The position numbers and the translations under genes were made by a program. From positions 191,382-255,381 of the forward strand of contig NW_006497511.1 of the NCBI RefSeq assembly GCF_000471905.2: a stretch of 64,000 bases of DNA, in the 5' to 3' direction. Positions 1 through 11,147 of the stretch are shown here, in pieces; position 1 is the first letter of the stretch; each line of letters starts with the position of its first letter. The notes beneath the pieces were generated by a model. It saw only the letters and a program-made list of their open reading frames with translations, did not search any database and was not told the DNA's origin. Source of the DNA: Amborella trichopoda (Eukaryota; Streptophyta; Magnoliopsida; Amborellales; Amborellaceae).

Positions 1-370
1 ATTAATTTGCACTCTATATATGATCAAAATGAGTCCCTTCCAATAATAAATCTAGATCGTCTATATGGTGAATTTCAAGATCTAGACCAAAATAAGTTTT
101 TTATTGTTTAATATCAATAATCTAAAGATAATAAAGTTATTTAAAAAAATTGGAAAGAAAAAAAATTCTTCTAAGCCCTAGATCTATGTATCTCACCAAA
201 ATGGATGGCGTATGTTAATTGGCTTAAAAGCACTTTCTAGTTTGTGTATCAATTTGTTTATTGTTTATTTTGTGATTATTTATTAGAATGAAAAGAGTGT
301 ATATTTTAAAATTTGGTCTAAACAAATGGCTCTAACATGGTTTTTGAAAAGTATTTTATTATATTACTAT
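1..370. other. AT-rich flank, nothing recognised
   Basis: AT-rich sequence with homopolymer A and T runs and no coding potential or repeat that I recognise. It lies beyond the truncated end of the Tekay-type element and is probably host intergenic DNA or very old transposon debris. Confidence 0.5.
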
Positions 371-463
371 ACAACTCTTGTATGAAAGTGCATGCACATG
401 CGTGCACGCACATGCGTACACACACACACACACACACACACACATAAAAGAACAACTCTTGTA
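371..463. repeat. CA microsatellite between 12-bp direct repeats
   Basis: An (AC)n tract of about 13 units at 418-444 follows a degenerate CATGCACATGCG stretch. The 12-mer ACAACTCTTGTA occurs at 371-382 and again at 452-463, on either side. RT homology stops exactly at the second copy, so this marks the truncation point of the neighbouring retrotransposon. Confidence 0.8.
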
Positions 464-725
464 ATTGTTCTTTTAGTTCTTTTAGTTCCGCTGAGACCAT
501 CCTATAAAGGGCTTTTGAGATGGGGGCAGTGCCAAGGACCACATCTATCTCAAATTCTATTGCTCTGACTGGGGGCAGAGAGTTTAACTCTTTGGGAAAG
601 ACCTCAGGATACTCTCTTACCACTGGTATCTCTTCTAACTTAGACTGGTCATCCTGATTCTCCACTAAGTAAGCGAGATACCCAACACAACTTTTAGTTA
701 GCAAACGGGAAGCCCGAATAGGCAA
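452..725 (-). pseudogene. RT N-terminal fragment (Tekay-type pol)
   Basis: The reading frame carries the conserved segment just upstream of plant gypsy RT: a V-x-E-Y-P-E-V-F-P motif, then LPP-R-x-I-E-F-x-I-D, then a helix rich in ELKEL repeats. Homology ends at the QLQEL residues, where the frame runs into the CA microsatellite. The catalytic part of RT is absent, so this is a broken remnant. It is in a different frame from the protease segment upstream, implying a frameshift near 730-745. Confidence 0.85.
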
Positions 726-1132
726 AATAAAATGCAGAGGAGGAACATTCTTAACGCCAATAAATTCAACTCAGGCTGGTTTGAGAGTCTAAGGGTTATA
801 GTCTTATCATGACAATTTACGGTAGCATGATGTGTGGATAGCCAGTCCATGCCCAAAATAACATCAAAGTCTTGGATATCTAACAATAACAAATCTATAT
901 GCAACTCACACCCTTCAAGTAAAACCCCACAATATTTATAAATAGAATCAAATTCTATAGATCCCCCAATAGATGTGCATACTACCAATATCCATTCAAG
1001 CAAAGAAGGTCTAGCATTTATGTGGCATGTAAAGTGAGGTGAAACAAAAGAGTGTGTGGATCCAGGATCAACTAGGATTCGTACCTCTGATAACTGAAGT
1101 TGATGCCTTAGCTTCCTGCTCAGTGAGAACAA
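698..1132 (-). pseudogene. Retropepsin-like aspartic protease (Tekay-type)
   Basis: The frame contains a retropepsin signature followed by STHSFVS, and about 70 residues later the hydrophobic DVILGMDWL motif that ends the fold in plant gypsy proteases. The catalytic triplet reads D-P-G instead of the usual D-S/T-G, which should damage the active site. The protease would process the Gag-Pol polyprotein. Frames change at both ends relative to the zinc-knuckle and RT segments, so the polyprotein frame is broken. Confidence 0.85.
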
Positions 1133-1421
1133 ACACCCGACCTTGAGTCTTTGGTCGGTTCTCAGGTCCCCTTACTAAGCAGTCTCTAATCTGGTGGTCC
1201 GGCTTGCCACACTCGAAGCACGCCTTAGTCTTCCTTCGGTAATCAGCCGCCACATGATTATCCTTCCTACAAAGTGGACATGTTGGGCACCGATTCTCTC
1301 CTACATCGCCCAGTAAAGTCCACTGAATCATCTTGTCCCTTTGATTTTCTCTTCTCCGAAAGTTCCTCTTTAGCGGTGGTCGAGCTTTTCTCCTCGAGTT
1401 TCCAAACTGGGCTGGCCTCAT
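1068..1421 (-). pseudogene. Gag C-terminal zinc-knuckle segment
   Basis: Two tandem zinc knuckles follow a basic linker. The second is an intact C-x2-C-x4-H-x4-C (CFECGKPDHQIRDC). The first begins CPLCRKDNH but has Y where the last Cys should be. Such knuckles bind genomic RNA in the Gag particle. The segment overlaps the end of the gag frame by a few bases in another frame, so a frameshift near 1430 separates it from the capsid-like part. Confidence 0.85.
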
Positions 1422-2158
1422 CTTCCAGTTTCCTCCCCCTGGAACTCTTCCTCTTCCCTTTCTATCTTCATGGCCAAATCCACTAAAGGGGAAAAGGTCT
1501 TTAAATTGGCTAATATTACCCCCCTCCTTATTTCTGGCCTGAGGCCTCTTTCGAACTTACTAGCCTTCCGCGCCTCGGTATTAATGATGTGTGGCGCATA
1601 CCTTGACAACTCAACAAACTTGGCTGCATACTGCTCTACAGTTAAATTCCCTTGCTGCAACTTGATAAACTCTACTTCTTTTCTTTCCCTTACTGAATCA
1701 GGAAAATACTTTTTATTGAAGGCTTCTAGGAAATTCTCCCAGGTCATTTCTGTCCCTGACCTTTCCCAAGATTGTTCTACTAAGCCCCACCAGTGCTCAA
1801 CGTCCCCTTCAAGTATGAAAGTGCCTAGCCTTACTTTATGCTCAACAATGCAGTTTAAAACTTTGAATATCGTCTCTACCTGTCTCCTCCATCTCTCAGC
1901 CTTTTCTACTCCCCCTAGCTCTAAGAAGGTTAGAGGAGCCAACCTCCTAAACTTCTGTATTAAGCTACTATCATTCGAGTCAGGGGCAGGTGTAGATGGG
2001 GCTGGCATAGCTTCCTTCATCATCTGTGTCATAGCCCCTAAAGTCTTGACGAATTCACCGAGGGCCTTGGTGTTTTCATTACTGAATCTTGAATTATTGG
2101 CCCTCATCCTCGACATCTTCAACCAAAGACACACGCACTCAGTTACTAATCTACCCAA
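1418..2158 (-). pseudogene. Retrotransposon Gag, capsid-like domain
   Basis: A 246-codon open frame with the plant retrotransposon gag domain: WRRQVETIF, a GDVEHWW motif, then TWENFLEAFNKKYFP and a QQGNLTVEQYAAKF stretch. These are the usual landmarks of gypsy Gag. The start at 2158 is the longest possibility; a second Met at 2116 (MSRMRANN) may be the real one, because residues before it look like leader. The frame is open but cut off from its zinc knuckle by a frameshift, so the full polyprotein is not encoded. Confidence 0.85.
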
Positions 2159-2209
2159 ACTATTCTAGAGACCTTCTAAACTCCCTAGGCCAAGAATCCT
2201 TTCCTGGCT

Positions 2210-2221
2210 GCTTTGATACCA
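2210..2221 (-). other. Primer binding site, initiator tRNA-Met type
   Basis: On the minus strand this reads TGGTATCAAAGC, one base off the TGGTATCAGAGC typical of elements primed by initiator tRNA-Met. It lies four bases from the LTR end at 2226, where a PBS is expected. Confidence 0.9.
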
Positions 2222-3104
2222 TAGCTGTCACGACCCTGCCCCCTGACCGCTGCCGGTGGGGGACAGTGCACGGGATCGCGACCGGAGGTCACGAACGTCA
2301 TTCAAGTGGGAGTGGCATAGCGCATAAAAATACGGCATCGAGAGCAAACTAAGAAAGAAAACTAGAATAAATCCATTCATCAAACAAGAATCAAACCAAA
2401 GGTACCATTTCATTCATTCAATATGAAAAGTCTATACAAATTCTTTGAGGCACTACTGGCCCAAAATACACAAAATGAAGTATACATCATGCTGCTGAAA
2501 TCATCAAACATATTGTGAAAGTCTTCGAAAGGCGGCTTCTTAAACTTGTTAATTTCGGGCTTCAAGCCCTCAAATTTCCACCCTCATTGGTACAGCTACC
2601 ACCACCCTTCACTCTATAGTTATGAGATTAAAATGGAATGAGCTCAAGGCCCAATAAGCAGATCACTACCCTTGAATTCCTGACTAATAGTATATACATG
2701 ATAACATGACCATAGTTCATCAGAAATAACATTTGTCTTACAGAACGTAGTCACATATCAGAGTACACATGAATGCTGTATAACGAGGGTAAGAATCAGT
2801 TAACGGATCATTACTTGTCATCAGGATGGCATTTACCAGTTACCGTCAGATAGTCTTACAGAATACAGAATTCAGATAAGCAGAACAAATTAATTTACTC
2901 TCGAAGTAAAAGCCACATCGATCAGGCTAAGCCAATCTTATAACTTGGGACTTCTACCCTCATTCAGGAGGGAGGATAATGACAAGTGGGTGCCCCACTT
3001 CGTAATATCCTCACTCACGTACACATCCCCATTGTGCTTTGGGGTTTTCGATAGGCTGAGGCCTTGCAAGACATGCCCTTCACTTGTGCCTTAGGCGAGA
3101 GGAC

Positions 3105-3800
3105 ATTACACTACCATTGAAGGACCCAATGCGTAGTACCCATGACAATTTGGGGGGAGCCAGTTATTTATAGTTACATCTCGACTCCACTCCTATCATA
3201 GATGTCGAGGTATAGAATACCCAACTACTAATGGAGGACCCATTGCATAGCAGTCATAGAATCAGAATATCCACTATCAATGGAGGACCCATTGCATAGT
3301 GGCCAGAAATCACAGTATAACAGAATTCATATAACAAAATCAGAATATCCACTACCAATGGAGGACCCATTGTGTAGTGGCTAGAAATCATACAATATTA
3401 ATAAAAAAATCCCGACTACCAATGGAGGACCCATTACATAGCGGTCACAGAATCATAATATCCACTACCAAAGGATGACCCATTGCATAGTGGCCAGAAA
3501 TCACAATATAACAGAATTCATATAACAGAATCATAAAATCCACTACCAACAGAGGACCCATTACGTAGTGGCCAGAAATTGTGGAATATCAGTATCAGAA
3601 TATCCGATACCAATGGAGGACCTTTTTCATAGTGGCCAGAGGTCACATAATATCAGTTTTCATATAACAAAGTCAGAATATTCACTACCAATGGAGGACC
3701 CATTGCGTAGCGAACATGGCATGTATAATAGTATCAATTTGACATAAATCACAATATCCACTACTAATGGAGGACCCATTGCGTAGTGGCTAGAAATCAG
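3105..3800 (-). repeat. Tandem repeat inside the Tekay-type LTR
   Basis: About ten degenerate units built around CACTACCAATGGAGGACC followed by CATTGCGTAGTGG, spaced roughly 50-110 bp. Spacers often contain ATATAACAGAATTCATATAA. Unit length varies because the spacer, not the core, expands. Confidence 0.85.
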
Positions 3801-5244
3801 TATTCATATAGAAGAATCAAACAATATCAGTATCACATTTTTAACAGTATCAAATCCATATTATATCAATATCAACATTACATGATCACATTATCGGAGT
3901 CACAGAATCTTAGTGTCGTTGTCACATTTCCTGCAATTTCAAGTAGAGACATCTGGTTAAAACATGGTCATAACTCCCAATTCCTTTGAAAGTTGAAGAT
4001 GGTTCCAGAACTAATTTTACACTGGACACTCCTATCTTTCAAATGGGAGTGGTTTGAAGACAGATGGGCCTCGTTTCCCAAGAGGTGAGGGCTAACTAGC
4101 AGCACTCTGCTATATACTGTGGACAGCTAGGTACCCTACTTCATATCACTATAACTTTCAAACCATGAGGTAACTTGTGCCGGTTTCAAATTCAACACTT
4201 AAGCCAAGACGTATATCTTTCTAACAAGATAATTTTGAATGCATTTGGATTCCATTTGGTGGTTCAAAAGTTTGTATCAGCAGGGTGATCTTTCTGAATT
4301 TTATCAATACTACCCAAAGTGACATACCTTCCTATGTTGAAGAATAACTTTCAATATAAAAAGAATTTTAAAATATTTTCTACATCTAAATTTTAGCCCA
4401 TTCAAATTTCTTTCAAATGGCTGTGGTTTGGTTGAAAATAGACTTAGTTTGGTTAGCTAAAATCAATGCCCACAGCAGCATCAGTGGAAAATCCAAGAAA
4501 ACAGTCAACAATAATATACTCTCTCATTTTGAATTATAACTTCATTTTCACAAAGAATTTCAACAGTAGTAAAAATTGAACATTTTACTAGACTCGTATA
4601 TATTTCTTCCGGGGGTTAGTTTGAGGTCAATCATATCCCGTTTGATAGTTCGAAAGCCTCATTCAAGCACGTACATAATTTTGGAATTTCACAGTGGCAT
4701 ATAACATGACTCCAGAATACATTCCATAACCCTCATTTCATGGTGAGAAACTTGATAATAACCATTCTCTCACAATGTGAACATACATAACATGCATAAC
4801 ATGTACATAACATGCATTTCTTACACATGCATTTCTTATGACTACAATGCAATGGTGGTAGATCTACTTACTTGAATAACAATGGGGCCTTCTCCAATCC
4901 TTTGTTCACAGCTCTCACCCGCCCAACAATGGCTGCCCTCCAACAGTCACTTCTTCAAACCATGGGTCTTAGAGAGGGGAGAAATGAGGAAAGAGTGAGT
5001 GGCGTGGGTGAGAGGAAAGGCTTAAGTACTCTAATGTTTGGGGTGGTGATCCAAGTGTCATCAAAAGACTTAAAATCTGGACAAGTGGTACTCACATCAG
5101 TATGCATTTAACAAGTGGCACTCATAATCCATGCATATCAGTAACGCAGCTGGCGCTGGTCTCCTGCACACAACACAACCGACGCTAGTCTCGTTCTCCT
5201 ACATCTGGTCTCTGTACACAACACAGCTACTGCTGTCACTTCTT

Positions 5245-5440
5245 CTCTTAACAGCCGGCGCTGGTCACAACTCTGCTGGTGCTGTCACTTATTCTTTTCA
5301 CAGCCAGCGCTGGTCACAACTCAGCCGGCACTAGCACTTCTTCTTGTCACAGCCGGCGCTGGTCACAACTCTGCCGGTATTGGCACTTCTTCTCTTCACA
5401 ACTGGCGCAGCTCACAACTCAGCCGGCGCTGGCACTGGTT
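5245..5440. repeat. Short ~50-bp tandem array near the LTR start
   Basis: Four units of about 49-50 bp, each with AGCCGGCGCTGGTCACAACT followed by a pyrimidine-rich CACTTCTTCT stretch. The small ORFs on the plus strand here are by-products of the repeat. Confidence 0.85.
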
Positions 5441-5879
5441 CCTTCCTCCCTATCCCGTCATGCATTCTAACTGTCCGGGAAATGTTTGGGTCATCACAGG
5501 GTCCTGAAGAGCAGGTGCTTCTGGGGCACTTTGAGCCTGCTTGAACTTCTCCTAATGCGAGGCTTTGACCTCATGAGCTTCCTTTAAAGGTGGAGATGAT
5601 GTGTTTTTTATGACTATCTCACCATTTTGTATATACCTATCCAAAACAAATCGCAATTCGAAATAGTGACACAAGTCGTGCCCTTTCAGTTGATGATATT
5701 AGCACCACAAGTTTTGATCTTTTTCTACAACCCGCTTCTGTTTCTTGGGTACAGAAGGCATGAGCGTTGTATCATTATGTCAAAGAGGATGGGGAACATG
5801 CGAGGAGATAGTTCAGCTATAGGCGCACTGTTGGTCGACTCTTCTTGGACTATGATCATATGTGAAGCTTCCGAAGTTT

Positions 5880-7080
5880 TGAAAGCATTCTCGAGGCTCC
5901 CCAAGTTGATTTGACCCTTTTGAATTAAGTCTTTGATGTGCTCTTTGAGCTAGACAAAGTCTTACATGGGGTGGCCTAACAATTGGTGATAGGCACAGAA
6001 GTTGGAGTGATTGATGAGTCTTGCCTGTTCTAGATTTCTAATGTCAGGAAGATTCACCATGCCTTGTTCAATCAGCATTGTCACGAGAGTTGGCACCCAT
6101 GCCTTGTTGAATTTATATGGTTGGTTCAGTCTCCACATGAATTGTTCAGTCCAATTGTAGCTTTGTGGTGGGGGTACCCTATTGTAATTATATGTTTGAG
6201 GTTGCTGCTGCTGCTGGGGCTCCCCTTGACCCCTGGGTGGAAACCCTCGAGAGGTGTCTAATGTTTGGAGAGGAGTAGCATTAGCTGGGGGTTCAGGATG
6301 AAGAGGCATGGCAGTGACTACTGCACTGAGTGGATTCCTTTACTGACTAACCCAATGGTTGGCTTTGTTATTAACAGAATTATGAGTTTGACCCCCCCGA
6401 GGTTTGAGCTCGATTTCGTCCATGATTCCTTAGCAAGCTCTCAATTTTGGCTGCCTTAGTGATAATTTTGGAGAAAGTGGTAGGATTAGAAGCTTCGACA
6501 TGTAAGGAGATTTATTTCTTCACTTTCCTTACGCACGTTTGTACAACATCAATCTCAGTCATAGGATTGCTCTGGCACATGATGATGTCCCTCCATCTCT
6601 GGATGTACTCACCCACTAGCTCATCGATCTCCTGAGCCATTGTGAGGAGTTCTATTTATTGAAGATCCAGTTCCGCTTCATAAAAGTGCTTGTAGAACAA
6701 CTGCTCCATCTCTTGTTAGGAATGAACTGAGTTTGGGGGCAAGCGTGCATACCACTTAAAGGCGGGCCCAACCAAAGTTTCTACAAACTGTCGAAGAAGC
6801 AGTCTAGAATCTGAAGCCGATTCTTGGCATCCGACACGAAATGAGCCACATGCTGCTATCACGAGCCCGTGGCATCAAAGACTAGTAACCTTCCTTTTTG
6901 ATAATCGATGGGGAAGGGGATTTGATCGATAAAATGCTGGTGTGGCTTCTTGTATTGGACACTTTCTTATGTCCTCGACATTTGTATGCCTTGGATGCTT
7001 TTATTGATCATCATCTAGACGTCTTCTTGAGTGAACATCAATGACATAGCTTGAGAGGCTTCATTTTGCTGATCATCGAA
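5880..7080 (-). pseudogene. Decayed Tat-type Gag of element A
   Basis: The best open piece (5962-6309) shows the Gag C-terminal linker: a poly-Q stretch, Y-N-R-V-P-P-P, then FNKAWVPTLV and CAYHQLLGH, matching the same positions in the gags of Tat-1 and C. Upstream, 6340-7080 aligns by eye with the capsid part of C but is full of stops and frameshifts. Downstream of the knuckle, LKEHIKDLIQKGQINL is still legible. Non-functional. Confidence 0.75.
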
Positions 7081-7094
7081 GGAGATGGGAGGGT

Positions 7095-7652
7095 TTAGCG
7101 GCCTTGGGGTTTGGGCCATAGGAGGAGACTGAGGTCTCTCTTCCTCTTCGCGTTGAGGCTCAAGAGGGGAGTTTGCTTCTTGATGACAAGACACTGCGGG
7201 TCAAGCGTCTTCGAGTCCTTTGGGTCTGTCCATAATGTTGTACAAAATGTCCTCGAAACGGGCCATTGGATTTTGAAGCTCATTCCCGTCATGGCTTACT
7301 ACCATTACCTCGATTTGTTTACCCTCGTCGAGTAATTCAACAGTGGGGGTGATTCTGGTCCTTTTAATACCTCGATCCGACAATTTGAGCAATAGGGGCT
7401 GAGCTTGGGATTGCCTCGTAACTCAGGCCAACAACGACTTTGGACGACCTTGGATGCTGCCGAGCCTGACATTTGAAGGCCTTGGGGCCATCGTTCAACC
7501 TGAATGGGCTCGAGACGATCATGGGGCCATATCTGCTCTACTTGCTCGTGACGACCTCGTACCAGATTGGATGGAGTGAGTCCATCTTCCTGTACCTCGA
7601 CGACATAGAAATAAACAGTGTCCCTCACCTCAGGTTCTTCCGTGTCTTGCAA
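7095..7652 (-). pseudogene. Gag N-terminal/leader remnant of element A
   Basis: Several overlapping open pieces in different minus frames lie directly upstream of the element A gag. The piece at 7305-7652 is hydrophilic, with no domain I can name. Position suggests the N-terminal extension of Gag, with frameshifts. Confidence 0.4.
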
Positions 7653-8426
7653 CGGGTAGAACTAGTTTTGTTCTAGTAAGTGTTATGAGGCTGAAGACTC
7701 TGCTTTTCATTTTCAGAGTGGCACCCTCATCTCTTTCGTATGTTTAATTTGCAAGCTCTGGTAGACCTTCTCTCAGAATTGGAATCGACTTCGACTTCCC
7801 TCTCGACTGGCTCACCCTACGGAGATGAGGGCAAAATCGATCAATTCTTGTAACGTATGGCATCCAGGAAGAAGGGAGCTTGTAGTTGACCTTGGAAGCT
7901 TAGGTTTTCTTGGAGAAGGGGGGTGCTGATTGGCCATATTTGAGGGTATCCTCTTGCCCTGAGCCGTGCCTCTAGCGCTAGCTCGTACGTATAAGAAAGG
8001 TGGAGTAGACCGGATGGTGCTCGAAGGAAACTTCTTCGAGTACCACGTGTTAAGCGGTTCCGAGGTGGTGAGGGGCACGTTCGACGCTCCTTTCCTTTAT
8101 CCGCTGATAGAGTCACCAGACCTGCAAGTGTGTACATGGCCCACAACAGTGTTCAGGGTGGTTTGTGACCCAACCCCTCGTTAAGTGGAAGGCTGAATAT
8201 ATGAAATACCCAACTTCTTAGTTGGAGTGGCCTTAGGGCCTTCAGCATGCATGTGCATTTTTTTGAAAGACTTTCGATTGCCTCAAAAGTCGTGTGCTCA
8301 TTTGGTTTTAGCCTTTAGGCTGCACCGAGCTACGAGATTAACATGTAAGGCATTGGTGGCTCGAAGGCCACTTGTAGTGAGTTCAAGTCTCAAGAGACGC
8401 GAAGTAGGTGAGGAGACCGGGGTAAG

Positions 8427-8912
8427 CTATTTTCTTTCTTGTTTCGTCATGGTGATGGTTAAACCATCAGTTGTGACATGTGTGAATGTGTGTGGGGAGG
8501 CTTTGAGACCACCCGAGCTAGCGTAGGAAATGCCAGAGTGTGGTGTGTGCGGCGAGGCACTAGTGCTAGCGATGCCTTTGTGAAGCGCGGGAGGGATTAC
8601 CTTTCGGTTACCTGCTGAGACGGTGGCCTTATCAGGACTCGCAACATGAAGAAGAGAAGTGACGTCAGGACCACTTTTAGACTTGCGAATGGTAGGATTT
8701 CTGCCAGTAATAGGGTGCGTATGAGAGGAGGTGGTCAGTGAGCCACCCATGCAACTAACATCAATGGATTTCCCTTTGATGTCAGAGAAGGAGGGAGAAG
8801 GGGTTTGAGTACCATTTCCCCTAGTTTTCCTAGCTTGAACTAGGATGGTAGGCCTAGCCAAACCGCTTGAGGAGGACATGGGAGAAGCATGATTAGTTGT
8901 CCTGCTCTCCAT
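8427..8912 (-). pseudogene. Leader ORF of element A, function unknown
   Basis: A 161-codon open frame between PBS and gag. It is rich in Ser, Thr, Pro and basic residues and has no recognisable domain. Similar Ser/Pro/His-rich leader frames occur at the same position in Tat-1 (14021-14482) and C (52577-52990). Ogre-type relatives are known to have an extra ORF upstream of gag, so this may be its counterpart; that is inference. Confidence 0.4.
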
Positions 8913-9050
8913 AGGTGAGGTCGCAAATATGGGGATGATGAAGTCCCCAACTTGGACGAAAGAGGAGTAATGAGACTCTATTACAGTTTTAGAAAGAGAA
9001 AGGAGAGAGATGTTTGCCTGAGAACAGTTCGAGCCAACTATAGGGTGGCG

Positions 9051-9070
9051 TGTCCCTAGTGGAGTCTCCA
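9051..9070 (-). other. Primer binding site of element A
   Basis: On the minus strand this reads TGGAGACTCCACTAGGGACA, close to the TGGCGACTCC-type PBS found in Tat/Ogre-like elements. It directly adjoins the LTR end. Confidence 0.7.
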
Positions 9071-9598
9071 GTTAGTCGAGGCCTGATTTTTTCCTCATGT
9101 GGATGATGAGAGAAAATCCTCTCTCAAACAATAGCGGAGGGTCCACACACGCTGCACGTTCTCTCTTAAGCTCGACTAGGAACCAACAAAGAGAGAGAGT
9201 TTACGACATGCGGCGTTTAGGTGCTTACCTCTTTGTTTGGGGTTCGGGGACACACCCGGGCAGTTCGCTCTCTTAGAACAATTACGATACCTCTAGCTGT
9301 TTGTCAGCGCGGTTTGGACATGAACTCTCTTCATGCTTTAACACGTCGTTCTCTTACATTGGAAACTGCAATGCGAATTCATCGGTACTCCTTTATAATG
9401 GCTCACTCAAACGAGGGGGTTGGCTAGCAAGAGATAGAATGAGGGGAGAAATAGTGATAAGAATCCCCCTATCTAGGCAAACGTTATGCGCTTGGGCGAT
9501 CAGAGCAGCTAAAGAGTTAGAACCCTCTTATCTGTCAACTTAGGAAGACTCCACCTGAGTGAGTGAGGGTGAGAACATGTGTGTTCCTTGTAGCTCAA
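9071..9598 (-). repeat. LTR of element A, PBS-proximal part
   Basis: In element orientation the sequence ends in CGACTAAC right before the PBS, resembling the CCTAACCA end of the other Tat LTRs with a small loss. It is interrupted at 9598 by the 5' LTR of Tat-1. Short ORFs here have no recognisable content. Confidence 0.65.
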
Positions 9599-10870
9599 TG
9601 TTTGAATGTATTTTTCAGCACCTTGGTCCCTGATAGGAAGCAGGTCAATAAAGTCTACAAAACAATAGAAATTCTTGATAGTCTCAGAATGGCTCCAGAA
9701 TGGTCAAGATCTTCATCAGCACTTCAAAATACCACCTACCAAGTTTCATCACGATCATACATGTCTAAGGCACAACAAAATCGATCTATAACACCCTGAA
9801 ATGGACCCTATAACTAGAGCCATACTTTTGGTGCTTCAAACAGCTATGGGACTACTGCCATTAGATCCGGCACGGTAAAAAACCCCTATGGTTTAAGTTT
9901 TGGCTTAATCGGGCATTCCAAGACAAAGTTATAGGTAAAAGACTAAAAATGGGTAGGCCGCACACTATTCTCGTGTGGCCTCACTTCATCAAAACACCAT
10001 TAAAGGTAGCGTTTTTACAGTCATGGGCAGTCACTTTCAAGGCCTATATCTCACTCATTCCAAGTCGGATCGCTCCCAAGTTTAGTGAGCGTGTTCATCT
10101 CATCAAGACGAGCAATTCGATATATGGTACGCCTCGTGACGACGCCCGAGCAGAGAGAAAAACTAAATGAAAGTCGCTGATCCGTGAAAGAAGTTGCAGA
10201 AAATTCAGTAGCAACACGCCTTGTTCGAGCAGCCAGATCACGATGCTCGCATATTCGATCAACATGAAACCAATTGCATTATGTGCGTGAGGTCCGAGGC
10301 TATATCTGGTCTGAGCCTCGCATACGATGAATGTTGGATTTCATACACGAAAGCATCAAAGCCGATGTAAATTTTGGCCATCAGATTTCAAGATTCCGGT
10401 AAAACACTAAAGCCAACAAAATCTTCATCTGGATACGAAATCAAGTTATGTTTGTTGCATCATGATTGTGACGATATGCTCAGTGTGATTCAATGAAGAA
10501 ATCATGAAGAAACGAGCACACAATTGATCTGAAGTTTTTAAGATTCATCCAAACTTCAAGTCTCATGATCATGGCTCAAAAACATGATTCATGACTCGAA
10601 GTTGGTATCAAAATGATCGTCATGCCGAGTCCTACAAGAAAATAGTAGTCTTTCGATCAAACAGGCGTCAGAATGACCTCGAGTCAACCACGGAAGATCA
10701 CGCAAGTTCTTGGGCAGCAGCAAGGACTGTTATGGAATTCCACACATTGTTAGGCAGGGGCAAAACAGTCTTTTTGGACCCATTTTTAGAATATTTTTAA
10801 ACACAATTAAATTGTAATTATCTTCAATTTTAGCTAGCTTTTGGCACACACCCATGTTTTAGCCAAACTC

Positions 10871-10878
10871 TATATAAA
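10871..10878 (+). promoter_or_regulatory. TATA box of the Tat-1 5' LTR
   Basis: TATATAAA in U3. The same position holds TATATAGA in the 3' LTR (30326), and TATATAAG in the related LTR B (35333). Transcription would start roughly 30 bases downstream, so the hairpin array lies within the transcript. Confidence 0.7.
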
Positions 10879-10925
10879 CATGCAAAGCTAAATTGTAAGG
10901 ACCTTGGGTTCATTTCTCATTGATT

Positions 10926-10931
10926 CAATAA
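10926..10931 (+). terminator. Polyadenylation signal candidate in the LTR
   Basis: AATAAA in the conserved ATTGATTCAATAAA context, also at 30382-30387 in the 3' LTR and 35369-35374 in LTR B. It lies about 55 bp after the TATA box, implying a very short R region or a site used only at the 3' LTR. Confidence 0.45.
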
Positions 10932-11147
10932 ACTTTCCAGTCTTACTGAAGTTCTTAGGTACATTTTGGAGAGAGAGAGGAGAGAGAAGAAAAGGGTCAA
11001 TACTCTTTAGGTAGATAACTTTCTCTCTCTTCCCCTCTTTCTCTCTCCTCCCCTTTATCTCGCCTCTATCTTTTTCTCTCTCCTCCCTTATTTCTCGTTC
11101 CTATCTCTATCTGTCTTCTTCTCGTCTCTATCTCCTCTCTTATGGGG

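Larger units (their letters stand above)
452..5498 (-). mobile_element. Tekay/Del-type Ty3/gypsy element, 5' part only
   Basis: Reading the minus strand, the order is LTR (5498-2226), PBS, gag, zinc knuckle, aspartic protease and the first residues of RT; then the element is cut at about 452. Gene order, the initiator-Met-type PBS and the gag/protease sequence types match Tekay/Del chromoviruses of plants. Everything after the RT N-terminus (RT core, RNase H, integrase, chromodomain, 3' LTR) is missing. It interrupts the gag of an older Tat-like element on its 5498 side. The lineage within chromoviruses is inferred, because the chromodomain is not in the window. Confidence 0.8.
2226..5498 (-). 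repeat. LTR of the Tekay-type element
   Basis: In element orientation it starts TGTGATGACC (at 5498) and ends CGTGACA (at 2226), giving a TG...CA LTR of 3273 bp beside the PBS. It contains two internal tandem arrays (3105-3800 and 5245-5440) and no credible ORF. The partner LTR is not in the window, so age cannot be estimated. Confidence 0.85.
5499..9598 (-). mobile_element. Old Tat-lineage element 'A', first part
   Basis: Minus-strand leader, PBS and gag of a heavily decayed Tat-type element. Its gag is recognisably homologous, block by block, to the gag of element C near 50.4-51.3 kb. The Tekay-type LTR abuts it at 5498, and the 5' LTR is split at 9598 by Tat-1; the other LTR part resumes at 32118. 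Confidence 0.7.

Noticed and set aside
1470..2168. 232-codon plus-strand ORF
   Set aside because: It is the mirror of the real gag frame on the minus strand and has no recognisable domain.
2210..2221. A tRNA gene suggested by similarity to the tRNA-Met 3' end
   Set aside because: Only the PBS-length complement is present, at the correct place next to an LTR.
5131..5544. Overlapping small plus-strand ORFs rich in Ser, Ala and Gly
   Set aside because: By-products of the ~50-bp repeat in the Tekay-type LTR.
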